Source: Anastatus disparis (Eukaryota; Arthropoda; Insecta; Hymenoptera; Eupelmidae). Taken from it: 64,000 nucleotides of DNA. Where the stretch lies: assembly GCA_017163975.1 (NCBI GenBank), contig JAFFSR010000218.1:6141501-6205500 (forward strand), read 5' to 3'. The notes beneath the pieces were generated by a model. The model was not told the origin of the DNA and made no database searches. It saw only the letters and a program-made list of their open reading frames with translations. Of this stretch, positions 1 through 9,687 are shown in pieces (within the stretch, counting starts at the first letter, position 1; the number at the start of each line of letters is the position of its first letter). Position numbers and translations under genes: made by a program.

Positions 1-2844
1 CGGCAAGATTGATTATTTGAAATATTGGTATCTTATCACTATCGCTGTCAAATGTCTAACATACAACAAGTTTTATAAAATAAGATTTATAAATAAAAAA
101 TTGTTAACATTAATCGTGATTACACGGAGAGAATTATTCAATAAAAATTACTGTGGTCTTAACTAAAATCGGGGGACATTGTATACTTTTAGGTTATCCC
201 AATAATTTTTACTATGCATGGCAGTTATTTTTACAAGACTTCTTGGTAAATTTTGTAAGATTTCATCGCAATGATTGAGAAGAAATGTTACTATAATTTT
301 TATGCAGGACTGCTTTGTAAATTTTATAGAAAAATTCTCTCCGTGTACTTAGATAAATATGCTTACACACAAAATTCGAAATCCTAAGCAACAAGCCATA
401 CCATAAAGACATAATAATTGAGTTAAAATTAAAAGCGCAAATGAATTTTCTACTGTTGAGACCATTCTAAAAATGTTCATTCATAAATATTTAATTTATT
501 GGTTTATTTATTATTAACTGAATAAGTAAAATAATGAAAAAAATCAATATTTTTTATTTTTATAGAAAAGTACAGTAACATTTAAACATATGCAAGAAAA
601 ATTTGATGATTATTCTTACAATGTTCTTTTGATGTATTGCATTGCTAAATAAAAATAAATCTCACCTGACAAGATGCACATGTCTATTGACCATAATTTT
701 CAAATATTTCCTAAAAACGTTACTCTTCATGGTATTCGATACTTTTTCATCATAATCCGCAAACTGTTCAATCTTATGTCCAAGTATTTCAAACTGAGCG
801 CTCAAATGAAAAACTAATATTCCAAAGTAATTATCGGGTATTGCTAATGACATGGCAATAAATGTACCGGCCAATACTTGGGACATGTGCGTTAATTCGT
901 AATTTGGACTTTTCGAATAGTCGTAGGGATAATAAGATTGTACTAGTAAATGATGTTTACCTAAATGTTATAAAGTATATAATTTTTAAATATTTTTCAT
1001 TATTGCAAGATCTAATAATTTTAAATCTATTTAAATTTGTTTTTTTTTTTAAATATTGTAAGGTAAAATACACAATTGTAAAACCGATTGATTGGAACTA
1101 ATTACTCGGATAACAATGTATAACCAAAATTGTTGATAAGTTTCAATGCTCAAATTTATTGTAACAAAAAAAATGTATAGTCCAGAATATTTTACCTTAT
1201 AAAAAAAATTACCGTAATCTGTAACATTAGTGATGAGCCGAACATTGAGACCAAAAAGAGGTGCAACTATAAAGCCCATATAACTAACAGCTATGAAGAT
1301 ATAACCGCCAATGGTGAAGAGTTTAGCGATGAAAGCTTTTTTTCTCATAGCGTCATGTTCCCAAGATTGTTTATTATACAGCCAATCATCGACGAGCGAA
1401 TTAACCACTGGTCTTAAAACTATCTTGATAAAAGTATGTACGTTATTATTAAATTTCACTATTAATCAAAACTCAAGATTGAAAAATTCTTTTCAAAAGG
1501 TTTAATTTTAAAAAAAATGAATGTGACTGATTGTTCGTGATACTATAACCGAAAATGTTAGCAATAAAAAAAATTCAAGAATATCAGTGAGCGAAAAAGT
1601 ACTGTAGAGGATAAACAATGGCAAAGAACTTCTAAGTCCCGATTGAAATTATACGGATTTACAATAAAGTAAGTAATAAATGTCAACACCCAGTGTAGTA
1701 AACGTACAATATGATTGGTGGTAGATAAACTCCGCCCATCTTGATTCTATACTAAACTTTGTACCATGCCAATGACTTATGCTCATTTGTTGTTATGTTT
1801 CTATACTGTTTTACGTGCTGATAGTTTAAGAATATTAAATTTTTATACTTAGAAAAAAATTTTTATTTTAACGAAATTAATTACGTTAGTTTAAAGTAAT
1901 TATTAATTTCATTAGAATGAAAAAAGTTACACTGTAAAATATTTTTTGTGATTCAAATTTACGAAAGTTATTTCGGTGAGACAAAAATTTTTTTGTAAAA
2001 TTTACACAATAAAAATTTTAACGCAAAAATTTCTGAATAATAAAATGCATACTTCTAAGTTATAAGACAATTTCAATAACAAAGTATACAGAGAGAATTT
2101 TTTTATGAAATTTACAATGAAATTCTGCATAAAAATTATAGCAACGTTTCTTCTTAATTATTTTGATGGAACCTCACATGACGGTCACAGTAATATTTTG
2201 CATGTAAATTTGACAAAAATTTTTATGCGAAAAGTTCAAACAAATTTTGGTTTACCAAAAAATTTATGTTAATTTCACATACTAATGTCCAAAAATTTTA
2301 ACAAAAAAATTTTCCTCGAGAAAAAAAATGTTGACGAATGAAAAAAACTTTTTTACAGTTTCGTAATTGCATATTTAAAATAATATAAATAAAAATACAC
2401 GTGTCATAAATAATAATAATTAATAATTTAAAAAAAAATGTTAAATATACTAACCCTCCTTACCTCGCCAAAGAAATAATAATTTTAAGCAAGACGTAAA
2501 TGCAGGCCAACTGGTCATGAAATTATCAATTACAAGTAACAAATCACTACTGACTAATGTCAATGCGTAAATTTGTGGTATAACAATAAACCAAAACATA
2601 GCGGATATCATAAAAGGAATGCGTAAAACATCGTTAAAAATCTGACTTTTCTTATTTTCACTGTCCGGCCAAACGCCCATTAAACGAAGACTGAAACGAT
2701 TTAAACCTATCGCCCAGTCAAGATCTGAAATATTTTTTTTTTATTTTTAAAGAAATGCAAATACATAACTAATTTTTTTTAGTTAAGAGAATGTGAAAAA
2801 AAATATGAATTACCTTCAAGACCTGCTTCGTCAAAATCTTTCAT
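1..2844 (-). CDS. Odorant receptor (7tm_6 family), 5' six exons, truncated by window edge
   Basis: Insect odorant receptor, a seven-helix ligand-gated channel subunit acting with Orco in the dendrites of olfactory neurons. Exons joined by GT..AG in consistent phase: 2844-2814, 2724-2464, 1419-1213, 942-666, 466-367 and 55-1 (running off the edge), about 310 codons of the roughly 380-400 usual for the family. The start reads MKDFDEAGLEDLDWAIGLNR, the acidic opening and W-A-I-G-L-N-R motif common in hymenopteran receptors, followed by G-V-W-P. Exon 3 carries 'LRPVVNSLVDDW', exons 3/4 join to give 'QSYYPYDYSKSPNYEL', and exon 6 gives 'DSDKIPIFQ', all typical family landmarks. For exon 3 the donor at 1212 was chosen over one at 1195 because only it keeps frame with exon 4. 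No stop or frameshift is seen, so it is probably intact. The C-terminal exons with the most conserved motifs lie outside the window. The ligand cannot be inferred. Confidence 0.9.
121..347. mobile_element. MITE in odorant receptor intron 5 (CACGGAGAG ends, TA flanks)
   Basis: A 223 bp non-coding element (123-345) bounded by TA dinucleotides. Its ends are inverted repeats: the left CACGGAGAGAATTATTCA and the right, read on the other strand, CACGGAGAGAATTTTTCT. The match extends to about 31 bp with four differences. TA flanks and the lack of any ORF fit a Tc1/mariner-type MITE. It sits wholly inside the receptor intron and does not touch splice signals. Related ends occur at 2087, 4790, 19440, 23349-23587 and 53305-53473. 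Confidence 0.75.
1929..2361. mobile_element. Palindromic AT-rich MITE-like element in odorant receptor intron 2
   Basis: The stretch begins with ACTGTAAAATA and ends with the inverse TTTTTTACAGT, and the inner flanks also mirror each other (ACAAAAATTTTTTT on the left against AAAAAAATTTTCC on the right). Inside it, 2087 to about 2240 is the end of a second family: TACAGAGAGAATTT followed by CTGCATAAAAATTATAG, which matches the right part of the 121-347 MITE in reverse orientation. The picture is one element nested in another, or a composite. The ACTGTAAAA motif recurs near 22040, 24455 and 31190. Boundaries are approximate. Confidence 0.45.
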
Positions 2845-3405
2845 GATAAACGTTATAATTTATTAAATTAAAATATTTTTATCGACTTATTAAATATTCT
2901 TACTTAAAAATTTAATTCACAACAAGGAAATTTCGACATCCTATTTTCATGATACAAACTTATTGGACTGTTTTACAAAAATTCTTTCTCGAAATGAAAC
3001 TAACGTAATTTGACTTAATATTCGTAATGTAGGAAACTATGAAGGTAGATCGATCGAAATTAAATAATATTATATCGTTACGTATCATTTACAGACAAAC
3101 GCTTTCAGAATAATTAATGATAAAATTGTAGCATTTGCGAATTCACTCAGACATAAAGGAAAAAATATTATAGTGTGATTTAATGTAAAGGGCAATAAGG
3201 TTCTTATACTGTCATCTTGTAGTTAAAGAGTAAGCAAAAATTTTTGCGTTTAATGTCTTTTTCTTTCTATAAATTTTATTTATTAACTTATTCAATTTTA
3301 TAAATTTTTAATTTAGCGAAAGTAAAAAAGTTCATTACTGTCGGTGAATTCAATTTAACGAGACTAAAGTAACTTCACTATATTTGAAACGCAATAATAG
3401 TACAT
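2845..3405. other. Upstream region of the odorant receptor, no gene seen
   Basis: AT-rich DNA directly 5' of the receptor start codon. It should contain the receptor promoter, but I cannot point to a convincing TATA box or initiator. No ORF above 60 codons and no clear repeat were seen. Confidence 0.5.
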
Positions 3406-3409
3406 TATG

Positions 3410-3830
3410 TACCTGGGGAGAAAAATCGCATATTTCTCCCAGGGGTGGAGTTGCGGCCAAAGTTGAGCAAAGTAGAGTAAGAGGAGTTAATACCCAAGGG
3501 AAAGATATACTTTACTCCCAAATCGCCTAGAGAACTATAAGAGAGCTTGAAAAAAATAGTATATTACACATCAAGGGAGGTAAATAACTGGCGAGTTCAT
3601 AGCACATGCAAATTGCGACCAAAGCCGGAGGCGAAGGTGGCAAACGTGTGCTATTGAGTCGCCATTTTACTTCTCGTGGTGCGTATACTATTTTTCGCCA
3701 CACCTGGGCTGAAAATACAGCTTTTGGTTTCCGATGCTGGGAAGAAAGTTGTACTTTCGGATAGGGTATGGCGAAAATGAAATTAAAACTTTCATGAGTG
3801 TCGCTTAATAGCAATTAATAGAAAAAATGC
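3410..3830. repeat. GC-richer block, probably an unnamed repeat or transposon remnant
   Basis: Base composition rises sharply over this stretch compared with both sides. It opens with a small hairpin (CCTGGGGAGAAA at 3412-3423 against TTTCTCCCAGGG at 3432-3443). A 95-codon ORF on the minus strand (3814-3527) fills much of it but shows no domain I recognise and is more likely a by-product of the composition. An inserted repeat is the most economical reading; a promoter or first exon is an alternative. No terminal repeats were found. Confidence 0.35.
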
Positions 3831-3890
3831 ATGTTATAGAATATGATAGTACAAGTAATAGAATATGAAGCGACCAAAGAAATTCATCGG

Positions 3891-3964
3891 TGGAGACGGC
3901 TCAACGATTGAGCACTTGTCTGTCGTGAAAGAGACCCGGGGTTCGATCCACGCAACAGACACTT
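3891..3964 (+). repeat. Pol III promoter-like (tRNA-like) stretch, possible second SINE type
   Basis: An A-box-like segment (GGCTCAACGATTGAGCAC at 3898-3915) is followed about 25 bases later by a B-box-like GGTTCGATCC (3940-3949). The acceptor arm does not close into a cloverleaf and no CCA or discriminator pattern fits, so it is not a functional tRNA gene. It differs from the main SINE family of this window in both boxes. It is either the head of another SINE or a tRNA pseudogene. Confidence 0.4.
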
Positions 3965-4310
3965 TTCTGTCTGTTTTTATATATTAATTAGATTTGTCGT
4001 CACTTAAAAATAAAATACGTATAACAAAACTTTGATGTTAAAATATGATGATTTTATAATATATATCGATATATTTATTAAATTTTTACACTTTTCTAAT
4101 CATTTTTATTAATTTAATATATTTTATTAATAAAATATCAATATATTATTCTCCAGGTTTTAACAAAGAGAAAATATATATTCAAAATTAACACGAAAAC
4201 AGAGACAAACAACGGTTAAACAATAAGAACCTCTTTTGCAAAATTACTGTTACAATCAAGAAAATAAGAGATAATATTATAATCTTGTATAGCTACGCTT
4301 GGGCGCTTAA

Positions 4311-4703
4311 GGACATGATGAAGCTCCCCCTTTTAATAATTTTTGCATTCAAAGTTTAAATAAACGGTGTATTTAATCGAGTTCTTTCGCTACAGTAAGA
4401 AAATTTGTAAAATTAAACCTGAGTGCAGACTAACCCAAGAAATCCACCAAAATACCATTAATAAAAAGTTATACTCTAACTTTCAATGAATAGTATTTTG
4501 AGGTTAGGTTCATCGAGCTTGATATCTAATTTCCATTCCAAGTTTATAAAAAAATAACAAATTCAAATAATTTTTTATTTGACTAAAATGATTGTATTAA
4601 CATAGCTTTAGTGCATACAAATAATTATATTTCTTTAAATATTGAATTTAAGAAGATACAAATAAAATAAAAAAAGTCAATATTGTTTTCAGCAGCTCCG
4701 GCA
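4311..4703 (+). repeat. Dispersed ~400 bp repeat, copy 1
   Basis: This segment and 31282-31682 align along their whole length in the same orientation. Both start with GGAC(A/C)TGA and a C-run, then share TTTTTGCATTC, an AAATTAAAC(C/T)..TG block, CACCAAAATA or CATCAAAATA, GATATCTAA, a TTTATTT(T)ACTAAAAT block, and end at AGCAGC(T/C)CCG. Divergence is considerable, so both are old. No ORF, terminal inverted repeats or tRNA-like head are seen, and I do not recognise the family. Confidence 0.6.
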
Positions 4704-4763
4704 TTCTGTTAACAACACTGTAACAGAAAACGCCACATACAACACTTGTATCATAATATACTA

Positions 4764-4791
4764 TTCCTTATAAAATTTCTCTCCGTGTATC
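4764..4791. repeat. Solitary end of the CACGGAGAG MITE family
   Basis: The sequence TTATAAAATTTCTCTCCGTG followed by TA matches the right end of the intronic MITE at 121-347. No matching left end was found nearby, so this is a truncated copy. Confidence 0.5.
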
Positions 4792-4799
4792 TAATTACA

Positions 4800-5310
4800 T
4801 TACGCTTGTAGAAAATGTATCACTATGCGTTTTTATTTTTACTTTAATTGTTCACTTATTTAGTTATTGACAAAATTCCAACAGAAAGTTCGTAAAAATG
4901 AGTTTATATATGTTTGTGTTTATTAATTAATATTATTTTAAACAAATACATGTAAATTAAATATAAAAAACCGACTAAAACGTACACCGCAAAGTAATAT
5001 AAAAATTATTAATAATAATAATAAATAAACTTTATGTAAACGAATCCATCGAAAGAGAGAAAAAGAAAACAGGGAAAGAGAGAGAGAAGAGTGAAGTAAG
5101 GAGAAAAAAAATTTTCTTTCCACAAAACCTTTACCTGCAAAAGCCCCGCCTCGAAAATAGGGAAAACAATATAAATAATAACTGTTTCAAGTAAACTTTT
5201 ATGAATTTATCCTTATTTAACCTACTAAGAGAGAGGGTCTTCTTTAGGTCTTATTTCAAGCTCATAACCTCTCTCAAGTTTTATATTCAGTTTATTTCGA
5301 ATCGATTTTC
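4800..5310. other. Spacer with purine-rich tract, no gene seen
   Basis: AT-rich DNA with a GA-rich run around 5053-5105. The 61-codon minus-strand ORF here is the reverse complement of that low-complexity tract and is not a gene. A GT-AG-like donor (GCAGGTAAAG on the minus strand near 5130) is present but isolated. Confidence 0.4.
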
Positions 5311-5313
5311 AGG

Positions 5314-5429
5314 CTTCTTGCTTTACAGTGACAAACCCTATAGTTCTGCCTTTGTTTAGCACATTCTATTTTATAACTTCTATCCTTGCGACAAAGCGTT
5401 GTGCATTTCTGGAACAGCCCCCCAGAACG
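5314..5429 (+). other. Candidate 5' (leader) exon of the 7015-7437 ORF
   Basis: The stretch ends in a near-perfect donor (AACG then GTAAGTGT, intron from 5430) and is GC-richer than its surroundings. Possible acceptors sit at 5313 (TTTTCAG) and 5328 (TTTACAG), although the exon could equally start at a transcription start site. A strong acceptor with a pyrimidine tract (TTCTTTTTCAG ending at 6491) lies upstream of the ORF. Splicing 5429 to 6492 would give a leader running to the ATG at 7015. This is inference from splice signals only; no transcript evidence is available. Confidence 0.3.
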
Positions 5430-5666
5430 GTAAGTGTATTTATATTTATTTCAAAATACACTTTAATTTAATTTAATTTTCATTTCCTTATCTTTCTTCA
5501 AGTGGCATACTAGTCCAGAAGAATGAGATAAAAAAACTTTGAATTTTAAGTAATAATTAACGGGTATGGGTATGGGAAATTTAGCAGATTTAGATGTCAG
5601 AAATAAATCATAGAATTGGATTCCATTTCACATAATCAAAACATTATTAACCCATAAACTACTGTA

Positions 5667-5707
5667 ACGAAGATTTTTATATGGTAACTTCATATGAAAA
5701 TCTTCGT
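5667..5707. repeat. Hairpin with 17 bp arms
   Basis: ACGAAGATTTTTATATG at 5667-5683 faces CATATGAAAATCTTCGT at 5691-5707 across a 7-base loop, with one mismatch. It is probably a fragment of a palindromic MITE. Confidence 0.5.
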
Positions 5708-6194
5708 AACGGTGGTTAAAGAATTAAATTCAGCTTTTTGAGTAAAAAAATCGTAAAAATAGTGGTATTTTAAGCTTTTGCCCACATAGGATTGAGTGAC
5801 ACTGCCCGTAATGTGCGTCATTCGTGTCCCTTCATCGTTTGTACCCAGAAAATAGTGCTAAAAAATCTGATAAAATTCTGTAATATTAAGTAATATAACA
5901 AATTATACGAATTTTTTCTTTAAAATGCTTTATTTACTCGTTTTGATAAACAAAACTCGTAGCTTGCTGCGACAATGAAAATATTGTTTCAATTGTCTTT
6001 TTTTTTTGCTCAGAATATGTTAGAATAGTATATTATGTACCATGAAATAAAAGTAAAAAATTTCTGAAATCGCACGTAAATCATCGCCTCAACCGAAAGC
6101 AAGGATGATAAACATAGGACTCGAGGTATTCTTTGTTTAGTTCCGCTGTACTTATGATTTTTTTACATGAGGCGCATACAATACAATTTTAAAA

Positions 6195-6387
6195 CTCGTC
6201 AGCGGCTCATACGGTACAACAATGAATTCGAGGTTCCGGGTTCGAATCCTGCTCTCGGCGGCCGATTGATACAAGCGCCACTGTATACGATACATGAGTT
6301 TTGTTCACAAACACACTGACGACCTCCGTCGCTAATTAGCATCGCAATGATAGCACAAATTCAACAACGTTGAATAAAATAAATAAA
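6195..6387 (+). mobile_element. tRNA-derived SINE, copy 1
   Basis: The head is tRNA-like: a degenerate A box (AGCGGCTCATACGGTACA) and a clear B box (GGTTCGAATCC). The body (ACAAGCGCCACTGTATACG, then CACACTGACGACCTCCGTCG) and tail (TAGCATCGCAATGATAGC, ACGTTGAATAAAATAAATAA) match seven other copies in this window. It has lost a few bases around the anticodon-loop position and is diverged. It lies inside the candidate intron 5430-6491. Confidence 0.85.
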
Positions 6388-6504
6388 CTAACACTCATAT
6401 GTACAAGACCTGATAACAAAAATTCGTTTGAACATACTGTATCTATAAACATTTTATTACTTTACTAATATTTTTAAATTTTCTTTTTCAGAAGTAACTC
6501 TTTA

Positions 6505-6973
6505 TTAAGGTGGTTCGTGCGGTAAGAGAGAGAAAGCTAGCTGTGAGAGAAAGAGATAGCGCTCACATGATCCAGTTGCGCATGCGCAGCAACGTAAATG
6601 TGAACGAAATATGCATCGTTTATCTAATAATTACATGTTCAAAACACTTTATCTCTTTAATAAAACGATGAATTTACGTGAATCTTGTTGGAAAATGTTT
6701 ATTATTAGTTCCTTTATATATGTTTAAATTTTCAATTACAATTTGAATTTAGTTTATGAGATATTGCGATTAACAGCTACGAAATGTAAAAATTCCAATA
6801 TATATAGATATACTTCCAATGTAATTTGTAAAACTTTGAACATCGATTAATCAAAAACGAAACGATGAAATGTTCTGAAATTTTAATATGATATTCACAT
6901 TGCCTTTATTGAACTATACCTACAATTTCAAGAATATCTTGAAAAAACACGTTAGTCGCACGAACCACCTTAA
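6505..6973. mobile_element. 461 bp MITE in a TTAA target, 13 bp perfect inverted ends
   Basis: TTAA (6505-6508) precedes GGTGGTTCGTGCG (6509-6521), and the exact inverse CGCACGAACCACC (6957-6969) is followed by TTAA (6970-6973). The interior has no coding capacity. The TTAA duplication suggests mobilisation by a piggyBac-type transposase, although the ends do not start with the CCC typical of piggyBac itself. Removing the element restores a continuous stretch between the acceptor at 6491 and the ATG at 7015, so it seems to have inserted into the probable 5' leader of the downstream ORF. Confidence 0.8.
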
Positions 6974-7014
6974 GATCAAGGGATAAAATAATTTGAATAT
7001 ATAATCAAGCTGCA

Positions 7015-7437
7015 ATGAAATTAGTACATATAGCAAACGAAGCAGTTTTCAGAAGTCATTATGCCGCTACTTATAACGTTGCAAAAAGGTTTTATGATTC
7101 AAGAAAAATGGATCTAGATTTGAAAATATATTTTTGGCACGAAAAAGGAATCAATCAAGGAAACATTAAAAAGATTGGAAAAATTGAATACTTGGAACTC
7201 GATGACGGGTCTATTTGTGCCCCTACTTTCTATGAAAAACCTAGTATTTTATACGCTAATTTTGCCCCACTTGTCAGGATAGCGCAAGCTAAATTTTATC
7301 TACTAACAGACAATTTAGGACATTATATAGATGCGTTCACGGTTTATTGTTTAGAAATATGGAACGAATTCATAGATCCACTGTCCGTCATCACCAGTTT
7401 TAAGAAACGTTTGGAATTTGTTGGGTACTATCAGTAA
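7015..7437 (+). CDS. Unrecognised 140-residue protein, single coding exon
   Basis: I do not recognise this protein. The frame is open for 140 codons with markedly higher GC than its flanks, and its residue composition is balanced rather than the K/N/I/F-rich pattern of chance ORFs here. It starts MKLVHIANEAVFRSHYAATY and contains a mixed charged and aromatic middle (LKIYFWHEKG, LELDDGSICAPTFYEKPS) and a hydrophobic C-terminal half. There is no signal peptide, clear membrane helix or known motif. An in-frame stop lies 21 bases before the ATG. A 5' leader exon (5314-5429) spliced to 6492 is possible; the TTAA MITE would then lie in the leader. It could also be the remnant of a larger gene or of a captured ORF. 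Confidence 0.5.
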   Translation: MKLVHIANEAVFRSHYAATYNVAKRFYDSRKMDLDLKIYFWHEKGINQGNIKKIGKIEYLELDDGSICAPTFYEKPSILYANFAPLVRIAQAKFYLLTDNLGHYIDAFTVYCLEIWNEFIDPLSVITSFKKRLEFVGYYQ

Positions 7438-7570
7438 ACATTCTTCACTGAAAATTATATTACTATAATTATTAAAGGATTTCAGAATGATTAAGTGTGC
7501 ACGCATTTATGAGTGTGTTTTATTATATTATTTGGTTGTCATGGGCAAGCACGCCCTTTCAACACTTTTA

Positions 7571-7612
7571 TAACATTGATACAGCGACGTTAAATAAATT
7601 TAAAAAAAAAGT
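7571..7612 (+). repeat. 3' tail fragment of the tRNA-derived SINE
   Basis: TAACATTGATACAGCGACGT followed by TAAATAAATTTAAAAA matches the tail of the SINE family; the head is missing. It lies about 135 bases after the stop codon of the 140-residue ORF and contains an AATAAA that could serve as a polyadenylation signal, which is only a possibility. Confidence 0.5.
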
Positions 7613-7619
7613 TTACCTT

Positions 7620-9480
7620 TATTTTTATTCCAATAAAAATTTTTTTTACATTATTACTTTGAATTAATTCAGTATATTATAAAAAAAATGTTAAAATTTT
7701 CAAAAACATTTCTTTAACGTTTATTACTAAAAAACTTGTATATAACTACTAATACAATAACTATTTTGCTATACGTTAAATTAACTACAATTATTTTTAA
7801 ATTTGCTTTATTTACTTTATTTTTTAAAGTTTATAAAGTTTTATTAAAATTGCTCATTTCAGTATTAAGTTATTGAGTTTTTTTTATTATCTTAAAACTG
7901 ACTTTTTCGACTTAATCCCTTATTCCGAACAGCCCCTCAATTGATATATCATTTTTACATTTTTCAATAAAAAATGAGAAAATAACGCAAATAAGAAACT
8001 AGATTATATTATATTTGATTATACGCGTCAGAGAAGTATTCAATAACATTAGTGCTTTGAATATTACACTGAATCAAATTAATCAAAGGAAATATTAAAC
8101 AAAGATTAAAGTTTTATCAAACGATAACTTTTTTTAAAATTACTTTATATAAAAACAACGCTACTTTTGTACGAAATATAGTAAGTTTCTTTTTGCTGGA
8201 TGAAATTCTAATGAAGTAAACTTTTTTGTTTTTCTGATAGAATACATTTCCACCAGCATAAGAAATTATAAAAAAAAAAAAAACTGTTGGCGAAATTATT
8301 ATTTTAAGTTATCAAAAGACTGTACTAAAATATCATCAAAATATTTTGTATCTTTGCTTAATTTTAAAGATACGCAGAAAAAAATACATGAACAATTTTT
8401 GAAAATTTTAAATCGAAATTAGTGAAAGTATTTCTCTTGTTGAGAAAAAAAAATCATAAAAAGCTTTGAAATTTGATTGCTCCGTATGAAAATATAATGA
8501 GATTTGTACACCCGCTGTATCGCTTTTTTTACGAGTTTTAAGAACTTTTTAGACAAATTTGCATCCAATTTATGGTCGTACAATTTATAATTACTCTGCA
8601 AGATTTTCATTTGGAATATAAAAAAATTAAGATACGGAATCTTTCGATTGGAAAAAGATTGATTCAGACAGCTTTATTCATCCCTTAGAGGACCGGCATA
8701 CGCCATTTGGCGTAAGGTCATTGACCCCAAATAGCGTGAGCCGATCCTCTAAGGGTTAATTCAGTTTTTTTTTATATTAACTTGTATGGATTTTTGGTAA
8801 AAACTTGCTAAAATATACTTATTTTAGTAGATAATTGTTTTTTTAATTCTTAAAATTTTGATTAAATTGCTCATGAATTTGAAAAAATGTATTATTGGAT
8901 ATAATGAAAATGAGAAGTTCTTCAATAATTTTATGCAAAAAATATCCCAAAAATACAAGAACCAAATGTAAAACACTGTCCTAATAAGTCTTATACTTTT
9001 ATTCTATTGTAAAATCCATAATACTTCTCATAAATTAAAAATTTATTATTTTTTTCTTTATAAAATCGCTTCAACTCAAATTAATTCAACCCAAACATTA
9101 TTACAATTGATTTTATTGATGTAGAAAATTAAACTAAAATCATTTCATCAATAAAATTACCACGTGAACGTCTTTGAAGGTTCTTAAAAAAATTCTGACA
9201 AGTATAATATATAAATTACGCAAACATACAACTAAAAGGATTACTTTAATCAAGCCCATCGATAAAAATTAATCTTTATCAATTAAAACAAAAGAATAAT
9301 GTACAAAGAAACAATAAACCCATTAGGTATCTATACAATACACATACATCACCTGTCAAGACAAAAGTAGCGCGTGTTCCGCTTTATTTTTATCCCCCTA
9401 TTATCAACGTCCATACGCTACATACATACTTTTATAAAGAAAAGAAAAAGATAGCAGTAGATAAAGAGAGACAAAGTGAA
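7620..9480. other. AT-rich spacer, no gene seen
   Basis: Apart from the palindrome at 8682-8755 I see only AT-rich unique-looking DNA with A/T runs. The 63-codon minus-strand ORF at 8419-8610 has no recognisable features. A GA-rich run near 9475-9500 precedes the probable TPRA1 promoter region. Confidence 0.45.
8682..8755. repeat. Near-perfect palindrome with 29 bp arms
   Basis: CCCTTAGAGGACCGGCATAC (from 8682) continues to TTTGG at 8710, and its inverse runs from CCAAATAGCG at 8727 to CTCTAAGGG at 8755, with four differences in 29 positions and a 16-base loop. It is much GC-richer than its surroundings and has no tail or coding content. A very small MITE-like element is the most likely reading. 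Confidence 0.6.
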
Positions 9481-9519
9481 AGAGCGAGAGAGAGAGAGGT
9501 TAGGAAAGGAAGGCAGACA

Positions 9520-9687
9520 TAATGCGATGCCTCGGGGAGTACATGTCTGGTTGCTTATACTCGCAGCGAAATATACAATTTTCGGTATTTATTATTGGCG
9601 TCGTAAAAGTCATTCAACGCGTACCATTGATAACGCCGATAGAGATCAGTAATTAGTTAACTTATTTTTAATCGAGGAGACGCAAAG
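9520..9687 (+). promoter_or_regulatory. TPRA1: Probable promoter and non-coding first exon of TPRA1
   Basis: About 1 kb upstream of the TPRA1 start codon the sequence becomes less AT-rich and ends at a good donor (GCAAAG then GTTAGTAA, intron from 9688). Matching acceptors lie at 10599 or 10602 (TTTGGTTAG or TTAGCAG), which would place about 62-65 leader bases before the ATG at 10664. The exact transcription start is not visible. Confidence 0.35.

Noticed and set aside
1196..1212. Alternative donor for odorant receptor exon 3 at 1195 (AAG then GTAAAA)
   Set aside because: It ends in phase 0 and would shift exon 4 out of frame; the donor at 1212 restores the family motif.
3527..3814. 95-codon minus ORF
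   Set aside because: No recognisable domain and confined to a GC-rich probable repeat; kept as a composition observation only.
3891..3964. Functional tRNA gene
   Set aside because: A and B boxes are present but the acceptor and anticodon stems do not form a cloverleaf.
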